A stretch of 64,000 bases of DNA from Phanerochaete sordida (GCA_019973155.2 BPQB01000054.1:161161-225160); one strand, 5' to 3'; shown: positions 41,505 through 53,108, numbered from the stretch's first letter. Numbers and translations are program-made. Notes: a model not told the origin generated them from the letters alone.

Positions 41505-43848
41505 ATGGGCGTGCGAACTAGCCTTGCGCTGTCGACCGTGGTCCTGGCCACGGCTGTCTCTGCTCAGTTCGACTGGTCGTCGGTGAGCACCTCGTCAATC
41601 TTTCATCTCTGCAAACATGTGCTGAACCTTGAGGCAGCTGAATTCGTCCACGAAGCTTTCTTGGACACCTTGTTTTGATACCTTCCAATGCGCCAGGTTC
41701 TCGGTGAGCGTCCCTCATCTCAGATTAACGAACACACGCTCAAGCGATCCTCAGGTCCCTCTGCAGTACTCGAATGCCAGCGCGGGAGAGGCGCAGATTG
41801 CGCTCGTCATGTCGCCCTCGAGCTACTCCCGCGACGATCCCAACTACCAGGGGGCCATCCTTTTCAACCCAGGCACGCTCCATCCATGCATTTGAACACA
41901 CCGTCTTACCTTCGTCCCAGGCGGCCCCGGCAACTCCGGCGTGAACTTCGTCCTGAGCCTACAACCGTACTTCCGCGCCATCATCGGGCCCGGCTACGAC
42001 CTGGTCGGGTTCGACCCGCGCGGTACGCCTCCGGCGTCCTAGCGCACACGAACCTCCGGCTTATTCTACCGCAGCCGTCGGCGTGACGACGCCTGTCCTC
42101 TCGGTGTTCAAGTCTCCGCCCGAGGCGTTAGAGGCGTTCGCCACGTTCCCGCTGAACACGGACGACGCCCCTTCGTCGCTCGGCCGGCAGTACGCGGTGA
42201 CGCAGATCGTGAATGACGTGGTGCGCGACCGCGCCCCGCTGATCGCAGAGTCGATAGGCACGGCTGCCATCGCGACCGACATGCTGCAGATCGCGCGCGC
42301 GTTTGGGCAGGAGAAGGTCAACTACTGGGGGATCTCGTGAGTGCGACCTCGGGCGTGCAGGGAATGCGAGCTAAGATGCTGCTTTCGCAGGTATGGGTCG
42401 ATTCTGGGCTCAACGTGATTTCAGGATTTCCTGTGCCGCGGCATGCTTTTCTCATCCGCCTCTAGCTTTGCAGCAATGTTCCCGAACAACGTCGGGCGGT
42501 TCGTCATCGACGGCGTCGGCGATGCGCACCAGTACTACTACGGTAAGCCTAGTTGCAACCTACGATATATGCGCTGACATTGACTACTCAACAGGCCTCG
42601 GAACCACCGACCCCAACTCGTTGCTGCACACAGACGCCGCACTCACGTCGATCTACGACGCGTGCGTCGCCGCAGGCCCGACGCTATGCCCCATCTGGCA
42701 GAACAGCACCGCGCTCGTGCGCGCCCGCGTCAACCGCCTGCTGGACGAGGTACACCTGGCACCTGTGCCACTCTACAACGCCTCGGACCCGGTGACGCCG
42801 TTCGGCATCCTCGACTACGCAACCGTCTTCGAGGCGGTCTTCCAAATGATATACTTCCCCTACTCCACAGGCACATCCACCGCCGCCGCGCTCGTCGCGC
42901 TCGAACAAGGAAACGGAGTCCCCCTTTACACCGGCTCGACCGCCTCCGCGATCGACATCGTCGGCGGGACGTGCGCGCCGCCGCCCGGCCCGTTCGTCGT
43001 CGGCTTCACCGAGCTCATCGCGTCCATCACGTGTGGCGACGCCGTCGTCGACAAGCGGCGCACGCTTGCGCAGACGCGCGCGGACTACGCCGTCACGCGC
43101 AGGACGTCGCCCTTTGCGGCGGCGTGGTGGGCGCCGCTGTTTGGGACGTGTGCGTGAGTGTGGTTGGGGGTTGAGTGTGGGGCGTTGCTGAGTGGTGGTG
43201 TAGGACGTTCTCGCTCAAGGCGAAAGATAGGTTCAATGGTGAGACAATCGGATCACGCCTCAGACTGTGGCTCATATACTGCTAGGCTCCTTCGAAACAA
43301 GCACGAGCGAGCCGATCTTGTTCATCAGCAACACTCTCGGTGAGCGATAATTTTGCACGGCACGCGCGCGTCGCTGATCCATTTTCAAGACCCTGTAACC
43401 CCAATCGACAGGTAACATAGTTGAGTCTACCAGCCTGATTACAAAGATAGCTGAATGGACGATGCTGGTAGCGGCCGAAATATGTCCGCAGGCTTCAAGG
43501 GCTCTGTGCTCCTGCAACAAAACTCGACCGGGGTGCGTCGCAGCGCGCTGTCCTCCTGCGCCCCTCTGACTAACGTCCTCGGAACACCAGCACACCTCGC
43601 TCTCCGGATTCTCCACCTGCACCGCGCTCGCGATCCGCGCGTACTTCCAGCACGGCACGCTCCCCAAGAAGGGTACGATCTGCCAGCCGGACACGCGCAT
43701 CTTCGACACGCCCACGAACTCGAGCGGCTTCGGCGGCGTCAGCATATTCACCCGCTCGGAGGAAAATATGGGTCTCAGCGACGCGGCGCGCATTGTGCAC
43801 AAGGCGGCGCCGTTCTTGAGCAGGGCGTGGAGGCCGAGGTGGACGTGA
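41505..43848 (+). CDS. S33/TAP-like secreted alpha/beta-hydrolase, copy E
   Basis: Thirteen exons, phase-consistent, 571 residues: 41505-41582, 41638-41703, 41755-41872, 41921-42022, 42075-42336, 42391-42414, 42466-42542, 42595-43153, 43204-43238, 43286-43339, 43390-43411, 43472-43532, 43591-43848. The signal peptide MGVRTSLALSTVVLATAVSA is followed directly by the mature chain. Motifs are GGPGNSG (oxyanion), NYWGISYGSILG (Ser), LDPVTPID (Asp) and STGHTS (His). It is the most diverged copy and has a longer C-terminus than B/D. It has one extra 51-nt intron (42415-42465) within the exon that is single in A-D, and intron 3 begins with GC. Likely functional. Confidence 0.88.
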
Positions 43849-44088
43849 GCCGGATGGCGGCGGGGGATAACTATGTGGGCGCGTTTCTCGAGAGGACTCA
43901 GGCTTGATGTGGGCATGAGATACACTCAGCAAATGGCTGTTCAACGTTCAGCTCTCAGCGTTACTTTCGCTACCAGTGTGAGAGCAAGCCGCGGCGCGAT
44001 GTCGCTAACACCTGTCTGCCAGTGGATTTGGACGTCTTTACTTCGGTGCCTCTGGGTCGCCACGTGGTCTTCGCGTGGATGTGCAGAC
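43849..44088. other. 3' flank of hydrolase E
   Basis: No gene supported; ends at the MITE insertion. Confidence 0.4.
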
Positions 44089-44508
44089 ACAGGGTGGGCC
44101 TGGCGTTTTTACAGGGCACTAAAAAAGCCATAAAATGGCCAAAGTAGATCTGCTATCTTAAGCGCTTTTCGCGGTCCAAAAACAAGAGTGGAGTATCGTT
44201 TTTAACCGCATTTGTCTGCGAGACCATAACTAGACAACATTATAGTACTCTTGATTCGGGCTCTTGTTCACACTTTTCATTCGGAGCCTTATCCTGGCCC
44301 ATAGTAGGAGATAGATCAACAATATGGTCGAAAATCAGGCGATCAAGAATACTACAATGCTGTCTAATTATGGTCTTGCGGACAAATGCGGTCAAAAATG
44401 ATGCTCCAACCTTGTTTTTGGACCGCGAAAAGCGCTTAAGATAGCAGATCTACTTTGGCCATTTTATGGCTTTTTTAGTGCCCTGTAAAAACGCCAGGCC
44501 CACCCTGT
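44089..44508. mobile_element. 420-bp foldback MITE with ~170-bp inverted arms
   Basis: Both ends read ACAGGGTGGGCCTGGCG in inverted orientation. The arms remain near-identical over GGCACTAAAAAAGCCATAAA, then CTTAAGCGCTTTTCGCGGTCC, and become less similar toward the centre. There is no coding capacity. AGAC flanks the element at 44085-44088 and 44510-44513, a weak candidate target duplication. The CAGGG-type end is reminiscent of hAT elements, but the class is unproven. Confidence 0.82.
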
Positions 44509-44944
44509 GAGACGCCGTCTCGGGGCGCGCCCTTCGCGCCGTGCTGCACTCTGCGCCCCATGCCACGATGTCCGCTCTTACAGATATTGTCTTCAGCACT
44601 TCAGCGAGCACCCCTACGTAGAGAGCGGCGGTGCCTGGCGGCATCTTCTCCGTACGAGACGTTCCGAACCACCAGCCTCGCTGCGAGAATCGCAACATGA
44701 ACAATCCCCAAAGAGAAATCCCGGAGGTCGTCAGTCACGTCACTGCGGCCGCAAACCGAGATTCAGAAGGTCGCGGCGCTTAGGTACGCAGCCTCGCGTC
44801 TCAAGAAATAGCTGACCTACTTGCTCCCCCGGATATTACGCGCCAGACGCGTCCTTCCGTCACCCGCTCTGCAGGGTCTGGCCAGCACCGAACTCCCGAA
44901 CTGCAATCCTAGTAATTCTACAGTGAGTCACTAGCCACACCAGC
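44509..44944. other. Unassigned spacer before membrane-protein gene M2
   Basis: No gene supported. Confidence 0.35.
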
Positions 44945-45511
44945 ATGCGTTCACGGCTTATATACATATGTGCCAGGTGGTATCGCATCATTTATCCCAT
45001 CCTCAAGATCGACGTTCAGAGCTATACGTACGACGCGGAGAAGCGCGAAGCCTACATCCAGGCCGTTGAGACATTCCATATCCGTCACTCGCCATTTGCT
45101 GGGCATTAATCTCGGTCGGCAGCATACCTTGCTCCGTAGGACTTGCGTGCTCACAGCCCCTCCTTTCCATAGCTTGCTCGTCCACCTGCGCGTCAAATCA
45201 AGCGCAGACGACCCGAACTTGCTCCAAATCGCCGGAAATGAGGATTGGTACCACCCCGACGACCTGATGGCACTTCTCGTCCCGCCGCTTATCCCCCTAG
45301 TTCACCTAATTTTGTGGTTCGGCGCCATTTTCAGTCTCATCGGAGCGCGTTTCTTCCCAATAACTCTGGGTATGTGGACTTCCCAAAGTGCAAACGAATT
45401 CTCCACGCTAACGAATCGCTGACAGGGTATTGGAGGGTCAAGCGCGGCGAAGATGGTAGCGCTATCGGGGTCGTAAAGCCCGAAGTGGATGACACGACCA
45501 CGGACCGCTGA
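44945..45511 (+). CDS. Small membrane protein of family M, copy 2
   Basis: Starts MRSRLIYICARWYRIIYPIL and runs through SYTYDAEKREAYIQAVETFH to about 45,080. A second exon begins near 45,170 after CATAG and encodes HLRVKSSADDPNLLQIAG, then LLVPPLIPLVHLILWFGAIF and SLIGARFFPITL, one long or two short membrane helices. A GTATGT..ACAG intron (45371-45425) precedes the last exon, which ends DDTTTDR. The exact boundary of the first intron is not settled. The family occurs three or four times in this window, always next to S33 hydrolases, and is not recognised. Function unknown. Confidence 0.55.
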
Positions 45512-45789
45512 AGTGTTACACTGCACGGCACTTGTGGAGGACCGTGGCGTGACCAATACACAACGCAGTAAGCTATCGATCATGACTTCGGCCAATTCAT
45601 ATGCGTATTCTGACTATACGCCATGCCTAGAGTAGAATCAAATAGTCGGCTCTACGCGCTGATAATCCCACTGCTTGTAGTGCGAACGCCAGAGGGAATG
45701 CAAATGAAGGAAAATTGACCGGCGCCAGATCTTCATTACTGCATCGCCTCAGATTCGGTGTGGGTAACCCATACCCTCAACGAGACTCG
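45512..45789. other. Spacer 3' of M2
   Basis: The first ~60 bp match the sequence after M copy 1 (GTTACACTGCACGGCAC against GTCACACTGCACGGCAC), showing that the duplicated unit continues past the gene. No gene. Confidence 0.45.
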
Positions 45790-46291
45790 CTACGGGGGCG
45801 ATGTGAGCGGCGCGCAGTCCCTCGACAGCTCCGCCTGCGGACGCAGCATCTCAACACTGCATTGTCGACATGGCTCTGACAGGTAGGTACCGCCGCTGCC
45901 GTACGGACGATCGGCTTTGAATGCTGAACGTGCGTCCTGCGCGGATCCGTCCTCGTCGCAATGCGTTCCGCAGTCACAGAAACCAACGCGAAGCGCCCCC
46001 GATGGCGGACTTCTCTCTGCGCGCGGTGCTCCTGCAGGTGCATGCCAGGGCATACAGCGCGCTCAGTGTCATCGACATGCTCTGTGCATGACGAGGTGCC
46101 CGGCGGCACGACGCTGGCAGAGGAAGTATGCCTACTTCGCTGCGATGTGGTCGCGCCTCTCGCGATGGCTCCTCTCGGCATGCCCGTGGCTGTTCCGACT
46201 GTCCTAGGGACGCGGCCAATTTTCAAGATCGCGCAGCACGGTGTGCAACGTATATGAAGCCGCGGCCGAAGCGTACTTCGACATCATCGAC
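45790..46291 (+). promoter_or_regulatory. Conserved 5' block of hydrolase D
   Basis: About 500 bp alignable with the region before hydrolase B, including GATGTGAGCGGCGCGCAGTC and the block CTTTGAATGCTGAACGTGCG. A TATA-like GTATATGA is at about 46,249, ~40 bp before the start codon. Stops occur in all frames. Confidence 0.55.
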
Positions 46292-48556
46292 ATGCGCACC
46301 TTCAGCGGCAACCTCATTCGGACCATCGTGTTCGCGCTACGTCTTAGCGGCCTCGCTAGCGCGAAGACCCTCCACAGCCGGGACGATATGTTCGATTGGA
46401 CGAATGTGAGTTCTCTGTTCGTCAATTGATGTCAGTGCTGACCTTCTGAACAGCTTACCGCGTCGACGAACCTAACGTTGAGCCCGTGCTACGACGTGTT
46501 CCAGTGCGCACGTCTCACGGTATGTTCTGCTGCACCTGCAAACCAGGAGCATGTCTAATATGTTCAATCAGGTTCCGCTACAATATTCCAATGCAAGTGC
46601 CGGCGAAGCGCAGATCGCTCTCGTTGTGCTCCCTGCGAACGTCTCTCGCAACGACCCGGCGTATCTCGGGCCGCTGTTATTCAACCCAGGTACGTCTGCC
46701 TTGACGATGTGTATTCGCAAGTACGCTGACACACTGATCATACAGGCGGTCCTGGTGGTTCTGGCGTTGAGGCCGTCATAGAGAATGCCGCACTCTTCCA
46801 AGCCGTGCTCGGCCCCAACTACGACGTTGTCGGCTTCGATCCGCGCGGTACGTCGCCTATTCCACGCCTCTCGCTCGCACATACCGAATATGATGACAGG
46901 CGTCGGCCACTCAACGCCGGCACTCGCGTTCTTCGAGTCGCCCGCAGAGGCACTCGCGTTCTTCGCGCCGTACCCGCTGAACACGAACGAATCCGTGTCC
47001 TCGCTAGGCCGCATCGTCGCCTCGGCGCACCTGCTCGACGACCTCGCAAGCGCACGTGGGGCTATTGTCGCTGAGTCGGTGTCGACGCCCGCCGTCGCAC
47101 GGGATATGCTCGCGATCACGCGCGCGTTTGGACGGGAGAAGCTCAGCTACTACGGGGTTTCGTGAGTAAATCTCACATGGTGGCAGGCATGACCAGAGTT
47201 GACGATAGATGCAGGTATGGATCGGTCCTGGGCGCGACCTTCGCAGCGATGTTCCCAGATCACGTTGGTCGACTCGCCATCGACGGCGTCGTGAACGCAC
47301 ACGAATGGTACCAAGGTCTGTGTTCTGTGATCTCTATCCTTCGCGATTTCCTGAGCGGATGCCTAGGCAATGACTTCACCAAAGGCAGCCTCACCGACAC
47401 CGATGCCGCTCTTGAGGACATCTACACCGCTTGCGTCGCCGCAGGACCGTCTGCATGTCCGATCTTTGAAACGACACCCGCGCTCGTGCGTGCGCGCGTC
47501 AACAGGCTCATCGAGAGCGTGCACGTCGCGCCCGTGCCGATCTTCAACGACTCGGTTACCCCGCCCTTCGCCGTCGCGGACTACACGCTCGTTGTCAGCC
47601 AGCTCCTTGGTGCGGTCGGGACGCCGTACGGCGGCGCGCTGCAGGTCGCGGAGGCCGTCGTCGCGCTCGAGAATGGCGATGGCGCGCCGATGTTCGCGGG
47701 TTCGACGCAGGAGCTACTCGCGAGCCTTGATACCTGTTCCGCGACGGATGGACCGTTTGCGGTGGGCTCCATCGACGTCGAGGCGCCGATTATTTGCGGG
47801 GATAGTATGGTGAACACGGTAAAGACGCTGGAAGAGGCGAGGCAGGAGTTTGAAGGCATGCTGAAGATGAGTGACCTCGCGACGGCGTGGTATCCGACGA
47901 CGCAGGGGCCCTGCACGTATGTTCTATCTCTGGTAGGGGTGTACGTCGATGGCTAACGTAATGGTAGCGGGTGGAAGATTCGTGGGAAGGATCGTATGAA
48001 CGGTAAGTCTGTTTCGAACTCGATGCCAAGCACACCCTAAAGGTCCCGGCCAGGTTCTTTCGAGACTAACACTAGCTTCCCACTCTTGCTCATTGGGAAC
48101 ACTCATGGTAAGCCTCGGACAACGACACTCAACTCTTCGCATATCCTCATTCCACTCCTTCACAGACCCGGTGACTCCGATAGCGAAGTGAGTACAGCTA
48201 GCCATGACCTCGCCTGCTACTGACTCAGAGTGCCGCCTACAGCGCGCTTAATATGTCTGCTGGCTTCTTCGGGTCCGTAGTTCTGCAGCAGAACTCGACT
48301 GGGGTAAGGCCTCGTCGCCCTGTCTGCACCAGTCTGCTGACCCTTGCGCCAGCACACCTCGCAATCAGGCTTCTCGGCGTGCACCGCGCTGGCCTTGAAC
48401 GCGTACTTCAATAACGGCACGCTTCCGGCTCCGGGTACGGTCTGCCAGACTGAGGACGAGATTTTCGGTGGCTCTGCCTCCGCCGCGCTGGTAACTCGGG
48501 GATTGAACAGGCGCGATGCTGGCTGGCGGCCGGTTTCGAAGCGAGCGGGGGTCTGA
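46292..48556 (+). CDS. S33/TAP-like secreted alpha/beta-hydrolase, copy D
   Basis: Twelve exons, phase-consistent, 562 residues: 46292-46405, 46454-46519, 46572-46689, 46746-46847, 46900-47161, 47215-47315, 47367-47916, 47968-48002, 48054-48107, 48166-48187, 48243-48303, 48353-48556. A signal peptide (hydrophobic run ending GLASA) precedes the mature enzyme. Motifs are GGPGGSG, YYGVSYGSVLG (Ser), NTHDPVTPIA (Asp) and STGHTS (His). It is the reference copy for the array, with no lesions. Together with M2 and the 5' block it forms a unit that repeats at 31-35 kb. The broad role is secreted peptidase/esterase; the substrate cannot be told from sequence. Confidence 0.9.
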
Positions 48557-49211
48557 GACGAGTTCTCCTGGTCACAGCTCCCTATTTTCATAGCTTTGCT
48601 AGACCTAGCCCGCGTTCCGCACTGGCTGGCATGGGAGAGCGCTCTCACATTTTCTACAGTAGCGCAGTACACCCTGTGTCTAGTCTGTGTAATATCGCAA
48701 ATACGTCTCGCTGCAGCCGCGCAGAGCTCACGCGTTTTGTGCGATATCCGAAGCGGCCAGCCTCACTGTCCGACGGTGTGTTATAGCCTCCGACCTCTAT
48801 CATTTCCTCCAGCCGGTGGTGTCCTACAATATAGTGCCGTGTTTTACTATTATTTCTCAATGGTTTTTATTGATGCCACTCATAGCACTCGTTACTTTTG
48901 GATTCGCGACGTACACTGCACAGTGCGTCGGTATGTACGTCGCGAAGGGCACGCTGGAAGTGTGTGTCGGCGGGAAGCACATGCCCCAGTCTTCAGTCCT
49001 GCGAGCGTGGACTGGATGGCGCCATGCCGCGTGCAAGGGGTGTGCTCTGGCAGGAAGCGTGATATCGGTCTGCGGATATATCGTGCACAGGAAGAAAATA
49101 TGCGCTGGACGCGGGGAGATCGTTCACTCGATGAACCTGGGCTGCATGCCTTCGGCGAGCGAGCCGATCGTGCTTCGGATGTGTGATTATGGTACAACTA
49201 TGTTTGTATAA
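48557..49211 (+). pseudogene. Membrane-protein family M, copy 3 (relic)
   Basis: Immediately after hydrolase D, GGTCACAGCTCCC...TTTCATAGCTTTGCT resembles the start of the second exon of M2. Near 48,860-48,930 a frame reads FLLMPLIALVTFGFATYTAQ ending in VG at a GTATGT donor, as in M1 and M2. The remainder is broken. Downstream open sequence to 49,211 has no motif. Confidence 0.4.
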
Positions 49212-49800
49212 ATGCATACATAAATTCCCAGAAGCTGAACTGTGGAACGAATGCTCCTTCACTGCTATCTCAAGACAAACTCAACCCAATGGATGATAAA
49301 TGTCAACAACATGCGGACGGCCTCGACACAGGAATTCTAGTAAAATGGAGCTTCTGCCTACGTCGAAAATATGAGAGTCTGTACAACATCCGTAGATATT
49401 CAACGAAATTGAGGCTTGAAGGTACACAAAGTTCCCAGTATGCTACGAAATATCAGGAATGCTTATGTAGATCAAAGGAGGCCTGTCGTGGGGCTACTGC
49501 TGAATAAACAAGGGGACATAAAAGGACAAGATAAATGAATGCAATATTGATCGTGCGGCACGCTACACTGCGAAGAGCTGCCGGTGAGGTGAGGTTGTGA
49601 AGCTCAGCTCGCCGGAGAATAAACACCTGGCACAGCCAAAAACAAGCCGCCGATCGCCGCAGGAAGCTGACGGCGCAAAGCTCCCCATTCTGCTGCGCAT
49701 TCTGCTTTCGCTGCCGGTGCGCACTGTGTTCTTCGGCGTAGTCATCCACTCCCCTCTACCCAGCCGGAGGTCGTGCGTCCGAACAACTGAAAAGCGGACT
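49212..49800. other. Unassigned, then 3' flank of F-box 3
   Basis: No gene. The 49,550-49,800 part aligns with the flank downstream of F-box gene 1. Confidence 0.4.
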
Positions 49801-51465
49801 TCATCTATTTTCCTGCACGTTCTCCTGGCTCTCCTCGTCGTGCTCATCGCCCCCTCCAGCCGTGCTTGCATGCGTCCCGAGAGCCGCTACGTTCTGCTCA
49901 TCTGCCGCCGTGTGCGTGCCCTCTGATAAGGGTGCTTTCGCTTTGGCTCGCTCTGATCGCAAAGCAGGAAGCCTCTGGAGATAGCTTGCTCTCTTGTCCT
50001 CGAGAAAGAGCGAGAGATATTCCGCGTATTCATTGCCATCCAGTGTCGGCGGTGCATCTTCAACGGTAGGAAGTGAGTGCTCGGCGAGAGCGGAGAGAAT
50101 ATCTTTGTTTGTGATGCATGCTATGCTATCCCAAAAGGTGCCCGAATAGCGGTAAAGCTCCAGCCTTAATATACCTCGGGAGAGAGCCCAAATGAGCTGC
50201 TCGCGGCGAAGTACCGCGCGTAGGAGTGCCTGCATCCCCCGTTCGTCCAACGCGCTTCCTTCGCGCACATAGAATTGGAGCTGGTCGAAGAGCACGGAGT
50301 CCGTGGCTTCTCGGAAGCCATCGAAAGACGGAGGGTCTCCATCTCCGGCGACAGCAAAGCCAGCGCTCAGACCGATGCCGCTGACATGAGTAGATCCGTC
50401 TTCTGCATGAGTGGGCGTCATACGTCCACCCTTCAGCTTGACCCACACATCGGCCTCGAGCTCGGCCCGATCTGAGGTGTCTGTTGGCGAGAACGCGAGA
50501 ACCACTCTGCCTGTGACAATCATGCACTGAGCATCCACGGCATGCGTCTGATTGGCCATGTGCGCACCTGGGGCATGCCCATCGAGGTCCCTACCTCCCG
50601 GTCCTTGCAATTGTATAACAGCTTGCTTGTAATCACTAGGCACCGACGCAAGCAAGGTATCGAGAAGGGCGGTCCACTGGGGATCCGCAGCGGCAAGGCC
50701 CAGCCGAGGCGCGGCAGCGAGAAGGTCTAAGGCAAGTCTTGCCTGAGCCGAGATCGACATGTCCGTGCACGCCGAGATCTTGCACTGCCAGAAAGTGCCC
50801 GGCACCTTCCGTGAGATTCTCCGAACTTGGTTGATTGGAGTGGGGTCGAGGAATTTGAGCTCGGAGAAGTAGCACACTTGCAGGGTGGGATAGCTGTCGA
50901 CGAGCCGTGCAAGCTCGGCGGTGCTCTTCAGCTCAGCGCTGGTGATCTGGATAACAGACAGTCGTAGGCTGTGGAAGGACGGGGGAACACGGGGAAGGGC
51001 TGCAAATGGATGCCATCCGGCTTCCCTTGAAGGCTGGCAGCTGCCGGTCCCTCCTCGGATGATGCACCAGAACTCCGTCTGGGGAAGATGCGCCATTAAC
51101 GCATGTAGGCGGTGAAGCCAGGGCTTTGGGAGCGGGGGAGCTCGGTGCACGGCTCGTATTTTCCTGATAGTTCCATGCAGAGATGAGGTTTTAAATTGAG
51201 GGCTGTAAACAATATCTTCCAGGAAGGATAGGTCAGAAGAGCTGCTTAAGTCTATATCCTCAAAGAGGCCTGGCCGTATGCACTCCGCCCAATACCTGCA
51301 CACGAGACTTGGCGCGACAAGCTCGTGTTTCCATTGCCAGTAACCTTGTTCCCATCCCTTTACAATGATCATGAAGTTGCTGAGGACCTTTGCGATGACC
51401 TCAGATGGCAGATCGGCTCCCGTGACTCGAGGAATGGTGGATAGGAGTAGCGAGGTTGGTGGCAT
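49801..51465 (-). CDS. F-box-like domain protein 3
   Basis: Single exon, 554 residues from MPPTSLLLSTIPRV. Earlier in-frame Mets exist, but this one matches paralog 4. The F-box-like N-terminus reads LPSEVIAKVLSNFMI, then LVAPSLVCRYWAECIRPGLF. Later blocks conserved in the family are RVPPSFHSLRLSVI, AQARLALDLLAAAPRLGLAA, LSAGFAVAGDGDPPSFDGF and DGNEYAEYLSLFLEDK. The acidic C-terminal tail is longer than in gene 1. Presumed SCF adaptor; target unknown. No lesion seen. Confidence 0.85.
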   Translation of the reverse strand: MPPTSLLLSTIPRVTGADLPSEVIAKVLSNFMIIVKGWEQGYWQWKHELVAPSLVCRYWAECIRPGLFEDIDLSSSSDLSFLEDIVYSPQFKTSSLHGTIRKIRAVHRAPPLPKPWLHRLHALMAHLPQTEFWCIIRGGTGSCQPSREAGWHPFAALPRVPPSFHSLRLSVIQITSAELKSTAELARLVDSYPTLQVCYFSELKFLDPTPINQVRRISRKVPGTFWQCKISACTDMSISAQARLALDLLAAAPRLGLAAADPQWTALLDTLLASVPSDYKQAVIQLQGPGGRDLDGHAPGAHMANQTHAVDAQCMIVTGRVVLAFSPTDTSDRAELEADVWVKLKGGRMTPTHAEDGSTHVSGIGLSAGFAVAGDGDPPSFDGFREATDSVLFDQLQFYVREGSALDERGMQALLRAVLRREQLIWALSRGILRLELYRYSGTFWDSIACITNKDILSALAEHSLPTVEDAPPTLDGNEYAEYLSLFLEDKRASYLQRLPALRSERAKAKAPLSEGTHTAADEQNVAALGTHASTAGGGDEHDEESQENVQENR

Positions 51466-51860
51466 CTGTACAAGGACAATGTGGACGGGGTGGTCGCGGT
51501 AGGAGACAAGTACGGGACCTACGGGCCACGCCTCATCGGCACGTGCACGTATTCCTTTTACAGCGTGCGACCTTTGCGCAGCGCCCGGACCGTCCTCTTC
51601 GCCTCGACCTTTGGACACTTTCAGGACCGCCGACCGCTAGCTCACACATCCAACGCCAACCTGCGGATGTATTATATCTAACCGTCGTAATCCTTGGCAC
51701 GTCGATAAATGGCTATTGGGCCTGTACATCACACGCAGACCGTGTATTCTAGGCGATCATCCCAAATCAACTATATATCGGTCTCTAGTCAAAGTTCCGT
51801 GCGTGTATGCCGACAAACGTCGCCACGGAAGGGTGCGCCTGAGTTTCCTAGCGCTATCTA
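51466..51860. promoter_or_regulatory. Upstream region of F-box 3
   Basis: Contains the TACAGCGTGCGACCTTTGCG block also found before genes 1, 2 and 4. Otherwise unassigned. Confidence 0.4.
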
Positions 51861-53108
51861 TGAAGGGGTAGCTGTGCCTCGCGCTGGCGGACCGTGCGAG
51901 GCGGTGGCAGCGTGCCGGGGCCTCAGTGAACGTTCAATGCGAGCGCGGCGCACGGCAAAAATACCGACTGCGACAAGCTCTGCCCAGCCCGTTAGCACTT
52001 GTCGTCCCGCTGTAGTAGAAAGTAGAATAAAAAGCACGCCGATGGAGTTCTGAATGAGGTTGACGGATCGGCCGAGCCCGTAGCAGATCTTGTGCATGGC
52101 GGGCAGTTAGCAGGATCGAGTGGAGGAGAGAGGCAAGATCGCAGCTGGTAATCAGAAGGCTATGATGTGCGATACAGGTCAGATAGACCTAGGAAAACCA
52201 AATCGCCTCACGAACTGAAGGTGTCTCGGATGAGAACCACGAAGGAGCTGGTGATCGCGCGGTCCAGGTTCCGGTGGTAGTGCGCTCGAGACGTGTGTGC
52301 ACGGGATCAGGAGTCGCCTCAAAATTTGGACAGGAGAAGGCTGCAGCGACAAAGCCCGCGAAGTCTTCTATCGCGACGCCGGAGTTAAGGTGCAGGCCAT
52401 CGCGCCTCGGCGAAGAGGTTCGTGTTCGAGCGAAGAGGAAGATGGTCGAACACGGATGGTCAGCAAAAATTGTACGAAGCACAATGGCTACATCATACTG
52501 AGTTAGACGACCAGCGTAAGGTTTAGAATGGGTGGAACGTCGGCTAGGCGGATTGGGGTGGATGTCGCGCTTTCCCGGCTCGTAGGCCCATCTCGAGCGT
52601 CCATGTTGAGCATTACAGACATAACGGGACATCACCTGTACACATCAGATATCTTTCAAGCAAAGCAAGGTGCACGCAGACGCGGCCTTACCCTCTCCTC
52701 AACAAGAACGCTGCGGAGTGGGGGAACTATCGCCTGCCACGTACGTAGATCAGCAAGCATTCGAACTACCGCATCACCACGTACATGCGCACCTGTGACA
52801 GACGAGTACACACCTTGGCTCACAAGCAACAATATTCCAGGCTGCAGCGACGATGATCCCGTGCCATGTGATCTCTCTCGGTCTTGCATATCGCCCGGAA
52901 ATATGAAGACACAGCCGCGGCGTGGGGACGGCTTCGGGGCTCTTGCTGAGATATCTCGACTCAAATGCCTCCGGCAAGGTACCAGCGGCGATTGTGATCG
53001 GGATTTGTGGGGATGAGAATGTGGAAGGCGCGGTCGCGGCTCGAGGGAGAGCACTGCAGAGCACACGACGTCACCGCCAGAGCGCTCACGTGGGAAGCGC
53101 GTGAGCAA
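51861..53108 (-). pseudogene. Minus-strand relic with possible membrane segments
   Basis: Several coding-looking minus-strand frames in series: about 53,060-52,780 (PRLCLHISGRYARPREITWH, IIVAAAWNIVACEPRCV), about 52,530-52,250 (VAIVLRTIFADHPCSTIFLF) and 52,097-51,858 (GLGRSVNLIQNSIGVLFILL, then an Arg-rich tail). They could be exons of one multi-spanning membrane protein, but I could not join them by clean introns and stops intervene. Family not recognised. Confidence 0.3.
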
